DNA of 64,000 bases from a bacterium (GTDB taxonomy: Bacteria; Bacillota; Clostridia; Christensenellales; Aristaeellaceae): positions 1 through 64,000 of the forward strand of contig SFTH01000004.1 in the NCBI GenBank assembly GCA_004563405.1. Direction: 5' to 3'. Within the stretch, counting starts at the first letter, position 1. Each line of letters starts with the position of its first letter. Shown here piece by piece: positions 26,316 through 35,845 of the stretch. The notes under the pieces are model-generated. The model saw only the letters and a program-made list of their open reading frames with translations. It was not told the DNA's origin and searched no databases. The position numbers and the translations under genes are program-made.

Positions 26316-27185
26316 ATGCTGAGTATGACCGGCTACGGACGCGCCATGCGGGAAGTGGACGGCCGGACGCTCACGATTGAGTTAAAGAGCGTGAACCACC
26401 GCTTCCTGGATCTGGCCTTCCGCATGCCGAGAAATCTGATGTTTCTGGAGGACGAGGCCCGCAAGCGCATTGGCGCGCGGCTGGCCCGGGGCCATGTGGA
26501 CGTGTTCATGATCTACCGCAACCAGCGCAGCGATGCCCGGAAGGTGAGCGTGGACCGCGCGCTGTTCGACGCTTACGCGACGGCGCTGGAGGGGCTGCGG
26601 GACTGCGGCGTGCAGGACGACCGCACGCTGATGAGCATCGCCCGCCTGCCGGACGTGATGACCGTGACCGAGGCGGAGGAGGATCAGGATGCCCTGCGCG
26701 CGCTTCTGCGGGAGACGCTGGACGAGGCGCTGGACGCGCTGGTCGCCATGCGTGCCCGGGAGGGCGCGGAGATGAAGAAGGATCTCGCCGGTCGCGCCGC
26801 GCACATCGAGGAGATGACTCTTCAGGTGGAGGCACGCTACCCGCAGACCGTGGAGGAATACACCCGCCGGCTGCGCGCGTCCATCGAGGAGCTGATCGGC
26901 CAGAGCGTGGATGAGACCCGCCTTCTGACCGAGGTGGCCGTCATGGCCGACCGCAGCACCATCGCCGAGGAGACGGTGCGGCTGAAGGCCCACATCGCCC
27001 AGCTCCGGGAGTGCCTGGAGAAGGACGAACCCGTCGGCCGGAGGATTGACTTTCTGGTGCAGGAGCTCAACCGCGAGGTGAATACGATCTCCTCCAAGTC
27101 CCAGGACGTGCCCATCACCCAGCTGGTGGTGAGCATGAAGGCCGAGATCGAGAAGCTGCGCGAGCAGCTCCAGAACATCGAGTAA
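26316..27185 (+). CDS. yicC: YicC/YloC family endoribonuclease
   Basis: A 289-residue protein starting MLSMTGYGRA, the diagnostic YicC opening, with the conserved C-terminal part RIDFLVQELNREVNTISSKS (a DUF1732-type end). Family members are Mn-dependent endoribonucleases acting on small RNAs. GTGGAGGCG precedes the ATG at 26316; an ATG at 26283 lies too close to the promoter. It opens the core cluster. In many Clostridia remA/DUF370 separates yicC and gmk; here only 33 nt do. Confidence 0.95.
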   Translation: MLSMTGYGRAMREVDGRTLTIELKSVNHRFLDLAFRMPRNLMFLEDEARKRIGARLARGHVDVFMIYRNQRSDARKVSVDRALFDAYATALEGLRDCGVQDDRTLMSIARLPDVMTVTEAEEDQDALRALLRETLDEALDALVAMRAREGAEMKKDLAGRAAHIEEMTLQVEARYPQTVEEYTRRLRASIEELIGQSVDETRLLTEVAVMADRSTIAEETVRLKAHIAQLRECLEKDEPVGRRIDFLVQELNREVNTISSKSQDVPITQLVVSMKAEIEKLREQLQNIE

Positions 27186-27218
27186 AGTACCAAAGTGAAT
27201 TGAGGGGGATGGTTTCCA

Positions 27219-27857
27219 ATGGCCAAACGTGGAATGCTGTTCGTAATTTCGGGCCCCGCGGGCGCGGGCAAGTCCGAAATTGTCAAGACCGTGCTCAAAA
27301 AGCACCCGGACGTGCGCCTCTCCGTGTCCTGCACGACGCGCGCGCCGAGGCCGGGCGAGGTCGACGGGGTGAGCTATCACTTCGTGGACGACGCGCGCTT
27401 TGACGAGCTGGTGAAGGAAGACGCATTCTACGAGTGGGCCCATGTGCATCAGAACCGCTACGGTACGCTCAAGTCCGTGGTGCAGAAGGAGCTGGAGGCG
27501 GGCCGCGATCTGATCCTCGAGATCGACGTGCAGGGCTGCCTTCAGGTGCTGGAGCAGGATCCCTCCGCGGTGGGCATCTTCGTGAGCCCGCCCAGCCGGG
27601 AAAACCTGGAAAAGCGCCTGCGCGCCCGGGGAACGGAGTCCGAGGAGTCCATCCGCGTCCGGCTGAACAACGTGGCCGGAGAGGTGGCCACCGCCTACAA
27701 GTATCACTATGTCATCATCCATCAGGATTGGAGCGACGTGCCCAACGCCCTGGATATCGCTGCGGACGAGGTGTATTCCATCATCACCGCCAAGCGATGC
27801 GAGGAGAAAAACCGCAAGGGCTTTCTCGACGCGCTGAGCAGCGAGCTTCGGGCCTGA
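27219..27857 (+). CDS. gmk: Guanylate kinase
   Basis: A 212-residue GMP/dGMP kinase (GMP + ATP to GDP + ADP). The P-loop is GPAGAGKS (12-19), the GMP-binding segments are SCTTRAPRPGEVDGVSYHFV and FYEWAHVHQNRYGT, and the DVQG motif is present (LEIDVQG). Ala replaces the common Ser in the P-loop. GAGGGG lies upstream of the ATG. It sits in the standard yicC-gmk-rpoZ order. Confidence 0.97.
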   Translation: MAKRGMLFVISGPAGAGKSEIVKTVLKKHPDVRLSVSCTTRAPRPGEVDGVSYHFVDDARFDELVKEDAFYEWAHVHQNRYGTLKSVVQKELEAGRDLILEIDVQGCLQVLEQDPSAVGIFVSPPSRENLEKRLRARGTESEESIRVRLNNVAGEVATAYKYHYVIIHQDWSDVPNALDIAADEVYSIITAKRCEEKNRKGFLDALSSELRA

Positions 27858-27908
27858 TCCCGACGCCCCGCGGGGGCAGAGATTCAATTATAAGGAGGAA
27901 GAGCATCC

Positions 27909-28127
27909 ATGATGACCGAACCGCCCATTGGCGAACTGCTGAAAAAGGTTGATTGCCGCTACACGCTGGCCGTTGAGGCCTCCAAGCGCGCGCGCGAGCT
28001 CATCGGCGGCAGCCTGCCGCTGATCGACACCAAGGACAGCAATCCGCTCTCCATCGCCATCGAGGAGATCAACCGCGGACTGATCACCTATTCCCGCAGC
28101 GAAGAGGCGGAGGGCGAGGAGAACTGA
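27909..28127 (+). CDS. rpoZ: RNA polymerase omega subunit
   Basis: A 72-residue omega subunit that helps assemble beta-prime. PPIGELLKKVDCRYTLAVEA and SKRARELIGGSLPLI match the conserved helices of RpoZ, and ITYSRSEE closes the fold. The length and the gmk-rpoZ-coaBC context are typical. AGGAGGAAG precedes tandem ATG codons (27909, 27912); either could start. Confidence 0.93.
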   Translation: MMTEPPIGELLKKVDCRYTLAVEASKRARELIGGSLPLIDTKDSNPLSIAIEEINRGLITYSRSEEAEGEEN

Positions 28128-28160
28128 TCCCGCCCCGCGACAAGCAGCATACCTTTTGAC

Positions 28161-28210
28161 GCGAAAACCCGATTTTTCGAAACTGGAGGATCGGTTTTCG
28201 CTTGTTGTGT
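28161..28210 (+). terminator. Likely attenuating hairpin between rpoZ and coaBC
   Basis: GCGAAAACC, one bulge, CGAT pairs with ATCG-GTTTTCGC around an 18-nt loop, followed by TTGTTGTGTT. The imperfect T-run suggests partial termination inside the core cluster. Confidence 0.5.
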
Positions 28211-28232
28211 TGATCGGAAAGGGGGAGTTTTC

Positions 28233-29423
28233 ATGCTCACGGGAAGACGCATCGTGGTGGGTGTGACCGGCGGCATCGCCGCCTACAAGGCCTGCGAGCT
28301 GGTGAGCCGGCTGAAGAAGCGGGGCGCAGAGGTGCGCGTGGTGCTCACGGAGCACGCATGCCAGTTTGTCGCGCCGCTCAGCTTTGAGACCCTGAGCGGA
28401 AATCCGGCCTATACCGACAGCTTTGACCGCAAGTATGAAATCGGCCACATCTCCCTGGCGAAGTGGGCGGAGCTGTTCATCGTGGCGCCGGCCACGGCCA
28501 ACTGCATGGCCAAGATGGCCTGCGGCGTCGCCGACGATCTGCTCAGCACCACCTTCCTGGCCATGACCGCCCCGGTGCTTCTGGCACCGGCGATGAACTG
28601 CGCCATGTGGCGAAACGCCGCGACGCAGGAAAACCTCCGAATCCTCCTGGAGCGCGGCGTGCGCACCGTGGGGCCGGAGTCCGGCCGCCTGGCCTGCGGA
28701 GACGCGGACGTGGGCCGCATGTCCGAGCCGGAGGACATCGTGGCGGCGGCGGAGGCGATCCTCAATCCCCTGCGGGACCTGGAGGGTCTCAACGTGCTGG
28801 TGACCGCCGGGCCGACAGTGGAGCGAATCGACCCCGTGCGCTACATCACCAACCGCTCCACCGGCAAGATGGGCTACGCCGTCGCCGGAGCTGCGGCGCA
28901 GCGGGGCGCACGGGTGACGCTGGTCTCCGGTCCCACGAATCTGGACGCGCCGCAGGGCGTGGAGCGGGTGGAAATCGAATCCAGTGCCCAGCTCTGTGAG
29001 GCGGTGCTCTCCCGGGGCGCGTGGGCGGACGTGGTGATTCAGGCGGCGGCCCCGGCGGATTTCCGCCCGAAGACCGTCGCCGCACAGAAGATCAAGAAGA
29101 CGGGCGCGGACATGACGCTCGAGCTGGAGGCGACCACGGACATCGCCGCGGAGCTGGGGCGACGCAAGCGGCCGGGCCAGATTCTGGTGGCCTTCGCCGC
29201 CGAGACCAGCGACGTATTGGAAAACGCCCGGGGCAAGCTCGTGCGCAAGAACGCCGATCTGATCGTCGCCAACGACGTCTCCCGCAGCGATGCGGGCTTC
29301 GGCGTGGACACGAATGTGATCACCCTCATCTCCCGCGCGGACGTTCGGCCGCTGGAGAAGATGTCCAAGCGGGCGGCGGCGGACGCGATTCTCAGCCGCG
29401 TGCTGGAGCTTCGGGACAGATGA
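28233..29423 (+). CDS. coaBC: Bifunctional phosphopantothenoylcysteine decarboxylase/synthetase
   Basis: A 396-residue enzyme for two coenzyme A steps. The N-terminal CoaC flavoprotein (VGVTGGIAAYKACELVSRLK, active-site His in YEIGHISLA, APAMNCAMW) decarboxylates 4'-phosphopantothenoylcysteine. The C-terminal CoaB (VTAGPTVERIDPVRYITN, PADFRPK) makes it from phosphopantothenate, Cys and CTP. GGGGGAG lies 8 nt before the ATG. Its stop overlaps the priA start (ATGA). Confidence 0.96.
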   Translation: MLTGRRIVVGVTGGIAAYKACELVSRLKKRGAEVRVVLTEHACQFVAPLSFETLSGNPAYTDSFDRKYEIGHISLAKWAELFIVAPATANCMAKMACGVADDLLSTTFLAMTAPVLLAPAMNCAMWRNAATQENLRILLERGVRTVGPESGRLACGDADVGRMSEPEDIVAAAEAILNPLRDLEGLNVLVTAGPTVERIDPVRYITNRSTGKMGYAVAGAAAQRGARVTLVSGPTNLDAPQGVERVEIESSAQLCEAVLSRGAWADVVIQAAAPADFRPKTVAAQKIKKTGADMTLELEATTDIAAELGRRKRPGQILVAFAAETSDVLENARGKLVRKNADLIVANDVSRSDAGFGVDTNVITLISRADVRPLEKMSKRAAADAILSRVLELRDR

Positions 29424-31648
29424 GCCGCTATGCCAATGTGATCGTGGATCTCTCGGCGGACGCTCTGGACCGGGTGTTCAGCTACGCCGTGCCCGAGGGC
29501 ATGCAGATCGTGCCGGGCCAGCAGGTATCGGTGCCCTTCGGCCCCCGGCGGGTGGAGGGATTCGTGGTGTCCCTGAGCGGGGAGTGCGACCTTCCGCCGG
29601 AGAAGGTGCGGCCCATCGCCGCCGTGGCGCAGGAGTATCCCGTGGTGCTGCCGGAGCTGATGGCGCTGGCGGAGTGGATGCACGGGCGCTATCTGTGCAA
29701 CCTGGTGGACGCGCTGCGGCTGATGATCCCCGCCGAGATGCGGGGCGGCCGGGTGCATGTGCGCACAAAGCGCTACGCGCGCCTGCGCTGGAGTGCGGAG
29801 CAGGTGGCCGCGTTCGAACGGGAGAATTCCAGGGCGCGCAGGCAGATTGAACTGCTCCATTCGTTGGAGAAGGGCGATCTGGAGACCGCCGCGCTCAATG
29901 CCTCCGCGCTGAAGGCCCTCCGGGAGAAGGGCGCGGCGGAGGTCTACGAATGTGAAATGCGGCGCAGGCCCTCGCCCGAGCTGGGAACGCAGAGGGCCGG
30001 CGACTTTGAACTCATGCCCGGCCAGCGGCGCGCGGTGGAGGCGATCTGCGCTGCCATGGATGCGGGCGGCGAGCGCTTCCTGCTCAACGGCGTGACCGGC
30101 AGCGGCAAGACTGAGGTCTACATACGCTGCATCCGCCACGCGCTGGAGACGGGCCGGGGCGCGATCGTGCTGGTTCCCGAAATCTCGCTCACGCCCCAGA
30201 TGGTGGCCTGGTTCCGCGCCCGCTTCGGCGACGGCGCGGCGGTGCTGCACTCCGGCCTCTCCGCCGGGGAGCGCTTCGACGAGTGGCGGCGCATCCGCTT
30301 CGGCGAGGCCCGGGTGGTGGTGGGCGCGCGCAGCGCCATCTTCGCGCCGATGGAGGACATCGGTGTGGTGATCGTGGACGAGGAGCACGAGAACACCTAC
30401 CAGTCCGAGAGCCGTCCCCGATACGACGCGCGGGAGGTGGCCTGGCGACGGGCGGAGACCAACGGCGCAGCGCTGGTGCTGGGCAGCGCCACTCCCTCCA
30501 TCTCCAGCTTCATGCGGGCGATGCCCGGCGTGCGGCCAGAGAACCGGCTGGAGCTGCTGGAGATGCCCGAGCGCGTGAAGGGCCGGCCACTGCCGGAGGT
30601 GGAGCTGGTGGACATGCGCGGCGAGTTCGAGCGGGGCAACCATTCGGTGTTCTCCGCGCGGCTTGCGCAGGCGCTGCGGGAATGTCTCTCGGCGGGGGAG
30701 CAGGCGATGCTCTTCATCAACCGGCGCGGACACTCCACCTTCGTCTCCTGCCGCAAGTGCGGCTATGTGGTCAAGTGCCCCCAGTGCGACGTGTCCATGA
30801 CCTACCATCAGGCGGAGAACCTGCTCAGGTGCCACTACTGCGGCAACACCATGGCGCCCCCTCGGAGCTGTCCCCAGTGCGGCAGCGGCTACATCAAGTA
30901 CTTCGGCGCGGGCACCCAGAAGGTGGCCGAGGAGGCGCGGCGCTACTTCCCCGAGGCACGCGTCGTGCGCATGGACGTGGACACCACCCGGGAGAAGAAC
31001 GCCCACGAGAGAATCCTCAACCGCTTCCGCTCCGGCGAGGCCAACGTGCTCATCGGCACGCAGATGATCGCCAAGGGGCTGGACTTTCCCAACGTGACGC
31101 TGGTGGGCGTGGTCGCTGCGGACAGCACGCTGAATCTGCCGGACTACCGCAGCGTGGAGCGCACCTTCCAGCTCATCACCCAGGTGGCGGGCCGCGCGGG
31201 CCGCGCGGAAAAGAGCGGGCGGGTGATCGTGCAGACCTACGAGCCCGACCACTACGGAATTCAGCTGGCAGCGAAGCAGGACTACCGCTCCTTCTACCGC
31301 CGGGAGAGCGCCTTCCGCAAGAGCGCCCTGTACCCGCCGTTCACCCAGATCATGCGCGTGGTCTACTCCGGGAAGGAGGAGGCGGCGGTCCGGGGAGCGG
31401 CAGAGGCGGACGAGGAGAGGATGAACGCCTGGCTGGATGCGCAGGGCATGCGCCGGGACGTGGTGCAGCTGCGGGCGCTGGAGGCGCCCATCGCCCTGCT
31501 GCGGGGCGAGCACCGCTGGCAGCTGTTTCTGAAGATGTACTTCAAGGGAGATCTGAACGCCGCGTGCGCGCGCATGCAGGCGCTGGCCGGGGCCGCGCCC
31601 GCCGGGGTGCGCGCCGAGCTGGAGGTCAATCCTGTGAACCTGTTCTAG
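29420..31648 (+). CDS. priA: Primosomal replication restart helicase PriA
   Basis: A 742-residue 3'-5' helicase that reloads the replisome at broken forks. N-terminal 3'BD domain, Walker A GVTGSGKTE (224-232), DEEH box in VDEEHENTY, then the PriA cysteine-rich zinc module (CRKCGYVVKCPQC, CHYCGNTM, CPQCGSGY) and motif VI QVAGRAGRAEKSG. The ATG at 29420 overlaps the coaBC stop, so the two are translationally coupled; an upstream open frame to 29021 is a coaBC shadow. Confidence 0.96.
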   Translation: MSRYANVIVDLSADALDRVFSYAVPEGMQIVPGQQVSVPFGPRRVEGFVVSLSGECDLPPEKVRPIAAVAQEYPVVLPELMALAEWMHGRYLCNLVDALRLMIPAEMRGGRVHVRTKRYARLRWSAEQVAAFERENSRARRQIELLHSLEKGDLETAALNASALKALREKGAAEVYECEMRRRPSPELGTQRAGDFELMPGQRRAVEAICAAMDAGGERFLLNGVTGSGKTEVYIRCIRHALETGRGAIVLVPEISLTPQMVAWFRARFGDGAAVLHSGLSAGERFDEWRRIRFGEARVVVGARSAIFAPMEDIGVVIVDEEHENTYQSESRPRYDAREVAWRRAETNGAALVLGSATPSISSFMRAMPGVRPENRLELLEMPERVKGRPLPEVELVDMRGEFERGNHSVFSARLAQALRECLSAGEQAMLFINRRGHSTFVSCRKCGYVVKCPQCDVSMTYHQAENLLRCHYCGNTMAPPRSCPQCGSGYIKYFGAGTQKVAEEARRYFPEARVVRMDVDTTREKNAHERILNRFRSGEANVLIGTQMIAKGLDFPNVTLVGVVAADSTLNLPDYRSVERTFQLITQVAGRAGRAEKSGRVIVQTYEPDHYGIQLAAKQDYRSFYRRESAFRKSALYPPFTQIMRVVYSGKEEAAVRGAAEADEERMNAWLDAQGMRRDVVQLRALEAPIALLRGEHRWQLFLKMYFKGDLNAACARMQALAGAAPAGVRAELEVNPVNLF

Positions 31649-31670
31649 GGAAAAAGAAAGGATAAAAGAG

Positions 31671-32144
31671 ATGGCAATTCGAAACATCGTAAAGCTGGGC
31701 GAGGACGACGTGCTGCGCAAGCACGCCCGCAAGGTGGATAATTTTGACAAGCGCCTCTGGACGCTCCTGGACGACATGGCCGATACCATGTACGAGGCCG
31801 ACGGCGCGGGACTGGCCGCGCCCCAAGTGGGCATCCTCAAGCGCGTGGTCGTGGTGGACGTGGGCGAGGGACTGATCGAGCTGGTGAACCCGGAGATCAT
31901 CGCCGCCGAGGGCAGGCAGACCTGTGTGGAGGGCTGTCTGTCCGTGCCCGGCAAGCGGGGCACAGTGGAGCGCCCGGCAAAGGTGCGGGTGCACGCCCAG
32001 GACCGCAAGGGCCGCCACATCGAGGTGGAGGGCGAGGGCTTTCTGGCCCAGGCCTTCTGCCACGAGCTGGACCACCTGGACGGCGTCGTGTATGTGGACA
32101 AGATGATCGAGGACGTGACCGACCAGTACGGGGAGGACGAATGA
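31671..32144 (+). CDS. def: Peptide deformylase
   Basis: A 157-residue Fe/Zn metallohydrolase removing formyl from nascent Met. All three motifs are present: GAGLAAPQVG, EGCLS (Cys89 ligand) and HELDHLDG (His131, catalytic Glu132, His135). AGAAAGGA lies upstream of the ATG. The stop overlaps the fmt start by 4 nt; def-fmt pairing is standard. Confidence 0.97.
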   Translation: MAIRNIVKLGEDDVLRKHARKVDNFDKRLWTLLDDMADTMYEADGAGLAAPQVGILKRVVVVDVGEGLIELVNPEIIAAEGRQTCVEGCLSVPGKRGTVERPAKVRVHAQDRKGRHIEVEGEGFLAQAFCHELDHLDGVVYVDKMIEDVTDQYGEDE

Positions 32145-33076
32145 TGCGCATCGTGTTCATGGGCACGCCGGAATTCGCCGTGCCGCCGCTGCGGGCGCTG
32201 TTGGACGCGGGCTATGCGGTCGTGGGCGCGATCACCCAGCCGGACCGACCCGCGGGACGCGGACATAAGCTCATGGCCTGCCCGGTGAAGTGCCTGGCGC
32301 AGGAGCGGGGTGTGCCGGTGTATCAGTTTGAAAGGATCAAGGCGCCGGAGGGCGTGGCCTGCCTGCGGGAGCTGAAGCCTGACCTGGTGGTCACGGCGGC
32401 CTTTGGCCAGATTCTCTCCCAGGAGCTTCTGGACATTCCCCGCTTCGGCACGGTGAACGTGCACGCCTCCCTGCTGCCGGCCTACCGGGGCTCCGCGCCC
32501 ATCAACTGGTGCATCCTGAATGGCGAAAAGACGGCGGGCGTGACCACCATGCTCACCGACGCGGGCATGGACACGGGAGATATGCTCCTGCGCGCCGAGA
32601 CGCAGATCGGCCCGCTGGAGACGGCGGGCGAGCTGACCGCGCGGCTCTCCGAGCTGGGCGCGCAGCTGCTGATCGATACGCTGAAGCGCTATCCCGAGGG
32701 CGACCTGAAGCCCACGCCCCAGGACAGTGCGCTGGCGAGCTATCAGCCCATGCTGACCCGCGAGATGGGCAGAATCGACTGGACGCGCGGCGCGGAGGAG
32801 ATTGCCTGCCAGGTGCGCGGGCTCAATCCCTGGCCCTGCGCTTATGCGGACGGCGAGATGGGCAGATTGAAGATCTATCTGGCCCGCGCCTGCGCGGCCC
32901 GGCATCCGGCGGAGCCGGGCACGGTGGTCGTCTCCGGGGCGAAGGAGGGACTCTTCGTCGCCTGCGGCGATGGCTGGCTGGAAGTTCTGGAGATGCAGGC
33001 CCCCAACGCCAGGCGCATGACCGCGCGGGCTTACCTTCAGGGCAAAAAGATTGAAGTTGGAACCCGCCTGGAGTGA
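32141..33076 (+). CDS. fmt: Methionyl-tRNA formyltransferase
   Basis: A 311-residue enzyme formylating initiator Met-tRNA with 10-formyl-THF. FMGTPEFAVPPLRALL opens the N-terminal Rossmann domain; VNVHASLLPAYRGSAPINWC carries the catalytic Asn-His; TDAGMDTGDML supplies the conserved Asp. GGGAGGACG lies just before tandem ATGs (32141, 32144). Confidence 0.97.
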   Translation: MMRIVFMGTPEFAVPPLRALLDAGYAVVGAITQPDRPAGRGHKLMACPVKCLAQERGVPVYQFERIKAPEGVACLRELKPDLVVTAAFGQILSQELLDIPRFGTVNVHASLLPAYRGSAPINWCILNGEKTAGVTTMLTDAGMDTGDMLLRAETQIGPLETAGELTARLSELGAQLLIDTLKRYPEGDLKPTPQDSALASYQPMLTREMGRIDWTRGAEEIACQVRGLNPWPCAYADGEMGRLKIYLARACAARHPAEPGTVVVSGAKEGLFVACGDGWLEVLEMQAPNARRMTARAYLQGKKIEVGTRLE

Positions 33077-33121
33077 GGCGGCATCGGAATAAGGATTTGA
33101 TTTCGGAAAGGCGCGAGGACG

Positions 33122-34771
33122 ATGGATCACAGAGACAGGCGCGACCGGCGCCCGGGCGGCGCGAAGGAGAGCGGAAACGGACAGCGGAAGGGCCCGGGCG
33201 GCCGGGCTTCGGGCGATGTGCGGCGGCAGGGCGAACGGCGCTGCGGCGCAGGCGTTTATCCGGGCGCGGGGAAGCGCGACGGCCGGTCGGGCGAAGGAAT
33301 CGCGGGCAGCGCGCGCAAGGACGGAAAGTTTGCGGTCGGCGCGCGGACGGACAGAAGGCCCGGAAGCGGCGCGCGGATGGGCACGAAGCCCGGAACCGGC
33401 GCGCAGCGGGCCGCGCAGGGCCCTTCGGCCCGGGACGTGGCGCTGCGGGCGCTGCGGGAAGTGGCGCGGGACAACGCCTACGCATCGCAGGCCCTCGACC
33501 GCGCACTGAGCGCCGCGCATCTGACCGGAGAGGATCGCCGCCTGGCGGCCAGCCTGTTCTACTTTGCGCTGGAGAACCGGCTGCGCATCGAGCACTGCCT
33601 GGCGGCGCGGATGAAGGAGCGCCCGGAGCCGGAGATCATGGATATCCTGAGCCTGGCTGCGGCGCAGATTCTGTTCATGGACCGAATTCCCGACCACGCG
33701 GCGGTGGACGAGGCCGTGAAGCAGACCCGCGCCGCCCGCAGGGAGCGCCAGACCGCGCTGGTCAACGCCGTGCTCCGGGGGCTGATTCGCGCCCGGGACG
33801 CGGGGGAGCTCGCCCTGCCGGACCGGGAGGCGGAGCCGGAGAGGTACATTTCGGAGAAGTACTCGGTGCGGCTGGAGCTGGTGGAGCGGCTGGTCAAGGC
33901 CTACGGCGATCAGGAAGCGGAGCAGATTGCCTCCTGGTCGCCGGACCGCCACTCGGACACCATACGCGCAAACCTTCTGCGCATGCAGGATGCGGAGTTC
34001 GAGGCCTGGCTCAGTGAAAATGGCTTCGACTGGAGCCGCGGAAAGGTGCCCGGCGCGTACCGGGTGCGCGGCGCGGGGCGGCTCGCGGCCCACGAGGGCT
34101 ATCGCGGGGGACTGTTCTCCATTCAGGGAGAGAGTTCCATGCTGGCGGCGCTGGCGCTGGGTGCGAAGCCCGGCATGCAGGTGCTGGACGCCTGCGCCGC
34201 GCCCGGCGGCAAGAGCTGCCTGATCGCGGAAATAATGCGCGGCGCGGGCCGCGTGTACGCCTGGGATCTGCACGAGCACCGGGTGGAGCTGATACGCGCG
34301 GCCCAGCGACGGCTGGGGCTGGAGAACATCCGCCCCCAGGTCCGGGACGCGGCCAGGCGCGTCGAGAGCCTCGAAGGCGCGATGGACGCAGTGCTGGTGG
34401 ACGCCCCCTGCTCCGGTCTGGGCGTGATGGGGGACAAGCCGGACATCAAGTACCGGCTGCGCGGAGAGACGATCGAGGCGCTTCTGCCCATCCAGCGCGC
34501 CATTCTGGAGACCTGCGCGGCCTATGTGCGCCCCGGCGGGCTGCTGGTGTACTCCACCTGCACGATTCTGCCGGAGGAGAACCGGGATCAGATTTCCGCA
34601 TTCCTCGCAGCGCACCCCGAATTTGAGATCGCGGCGGACGCGGCCTGGCTGCCGGAGGCGCTCAGGCCCCGGTATGCGAACGGCATGATTCAGGTGCTGC
34701 CCGACCGGGACGATATGGACGGCTTCTTCATCGCGCGCCTGCGCAGAAAGGCGGAGAACTATGGCGGATAA
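33122..34771 (+). CDS. rsmB: 16S rRNA (cytosine-967-C5)-methyltransferase RsmB with Arg/Gly-rich extension
   Basis: A 549-residue SAM-dependent m5C methyltransferase. Residues about 1-100 are a low-complexity Arg/Gly/Asp extension (MDHRDRRDRRPGGAKESGNG at its start), absent from typical 430-450 residue RsmB. Then come the NusB-like domain (ARDVALRALREVARDNAYAS) and the catalytic domain: LDACAAPGGKSCLIAE (SAM motif I), VDAPCSGLGVMG and STCTILPEEN with the catalytic cysteines. GCGAGGACG precedes the ATG at 33122. The end overlaps rlmN by 11 nt. The extension probably binds RNA; some internal starts cannot be excluded. Confidence 0.92.
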   Translation: MDHRDRRDRRPGGAKESGNGQRKGPGGRASGDVRRQGERRCGAGVYPGAGKRDGRSGEGIAGSARKDGKFAVGARTDRRPGSGARMGTKPGTGAQRAAQGPSARDVALRALREVARDNAYASQALDRALSAAHLTGEDRRLAASLFYFALENRLRIEHCLAARMKERPEPEIMDILSLAAAQILFMDRIPDHAAVDEAVKQTRAARRERQTALVNAVLRGLIRARDAGELALPDREAEPERYISEKYSVRLELVERLVKAYGDQEAEQIASWSPDRHSDTIRANLLRMQDAEFEAWLSENGFDWSRGKVPGAYRVRGAGRLAAHEGYRGGLFSIQGESSMLAALALGAKPGMQVLDACAAPGGKSCLIAEIMRGAGRVYAWDLHEHRVELIRAAQRRLGLENIRPQVRDAARRVESLEGAMDAVLVDAPCSGLGVMGDKPDIKYRLRGETIEALLPIQRAILETCAAYVRPGGLLVYSTCTILPEENRDQISAFLAAHPEFEIAADAAWLPEALRPRYANGMIQVLPDRDDMDGFFIARLRRKAENYGG

Positions 34772-35819
34772 GATCGAATTGCTCGCCCTGAATTCCGGTG
34801 AGCTTCTGGATTTCGTGACCGGGGAGCTGGGCGAGAGCAAGTTCCGCGCTGGTCAGATCGCCCAGTGGCTGGCCCGGGGCGCGGAGATTCCGGAGATGAC
34901 CAACCTCTCCGCCGCCCTGCGCGCGAAGCTCGGGGAGATCGCCGTGGCGAACCCGGTGCGCATCCGCGAGAGCTATAAATCGAAGCTGGATGGCACGGAG
35001 AAGTTCCTCTACGAGCTGCGGGACGGCAACCTGATCGAGGGCGTGATCATGCGCTACCACTATGGAGACACGCTGTGCGTGTCCACGCAGGTGGGCTGCC
35101 GCATGGGCTGCGCGTTCTGCGCCTCCACGCTGGAGGGTAAGCTGCGCAACCTGAGCGCCGGGGAGATCCTGGGCCAGGTGGTGGCCGCGAACCGGCACAT
35201 CCAGAAGGCGGATCCAGCCCGGCGGGTGCACAACATCGTGCTCATGGGCAGCGGTGAGCCCTTCGATAATTACGACAGCGTGGTGCGCTTTCTGCGCCTG
35301 GTGAACAGCCCGGAGGGGCTGAACATCTCCCTGCGCAACATCTCCCTGTCCACCTGCGGCCTGGTGAACCGGATCTACGACTTTGCGAAGGAGGGGCTGC
35401 CGGTCACGCTGTCCCTCTCCCTGCACGCGCCCAACGACGCGATCCGTCAGAAGATCATGCCCGTGTCCCACGCCTACGCCTACGAGGATGTGATCGCCGC
35501 ATGCAGGCATTACAGCGAGGTCACCGGCCGGCGCGTGGTGTTTGAGTACGCGCTGATCAAGGACGTGAACTGCGAGGTGCGGCACGCGGAGGAGTTGGCC
35601 CGGCGGCTGCGGGGCATGCGCTGCCATGTGAACCTGATTCCCCTGAACGACGTGAAGGAGCGGAACCTGGTCGCGCCCTCGAAGCAGGATGTGGCCGCGT
35701 TCCTGAAGCGCCTGGAGCTCAAGAACATCTCGACCACGGTGCGCCGGGAGATGGGCGCGGACATCGACGGCGCCTGCGGCCAGCTCCGGCGCAGGTATCT
35801 GGCGGAAAAAAAGAACTGA
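34761..35819 (+). CDS. rlmN: Dual-specificity 23S rRNA/tRNA (adenine-C2)-methyltransferase RlmN
   Basis: A 352-residue radical SAM methyltransferase for A2503 of 23S rRNA and A37 of tRNA. The cluster motif is CRMGCAFC (Cys113, 117, 120), GEPFDNYD follows, and the C-terminal Cys in DGACGQLR forms the methyl-carrying partner of the second mechanistic Cys. Length is standard. It overlaps rsmB and precedes the phosphatase-kinase pair. Confidence 0.96.
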   Translation: MADKIELLALNSGELLDFVTGELGESKFRAGQIAQWLARGAEIPEMTNLSAALRAKLGEIAVANPVRIRESYKSKLDGTEKFLYELRDGNLIEGVIMRYHYGDTLCVSTQVGCRMGCAFCASTLEGKLRNLSAGEILGQVVAANRHIQKADPARRVHNIVLMGSGEPFDNYDSVVRFLRLVNSPEGLNISLRNISLSTCGLVNRIYDFAKEGLPVTLSLSLHAPNDAIRQKIMPVSHAYAYEDVIAACRHYSEVTGRRVVFEYALIKDVNCEVRHAEELARRLRGMRCHVNLIPLNDVKERNLVAPSKQDVAAFLKRLELKNISTTVRREMGADIDGACGQLRRRYLAEKKN

Positions 35820-35845
35820 GACGAGCAATTCCCGGAGGAATACAG

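Noticed and set aside
29039..34840. A 1933-codon minus-strand open frame across coaBC-rsmB
   Set aside because: It is antisense to five strongly supported genes and rich in His/Arg/Ala/Gln/Leu, the typical mirror of high-GC codons. No domain or ribosome binding site.
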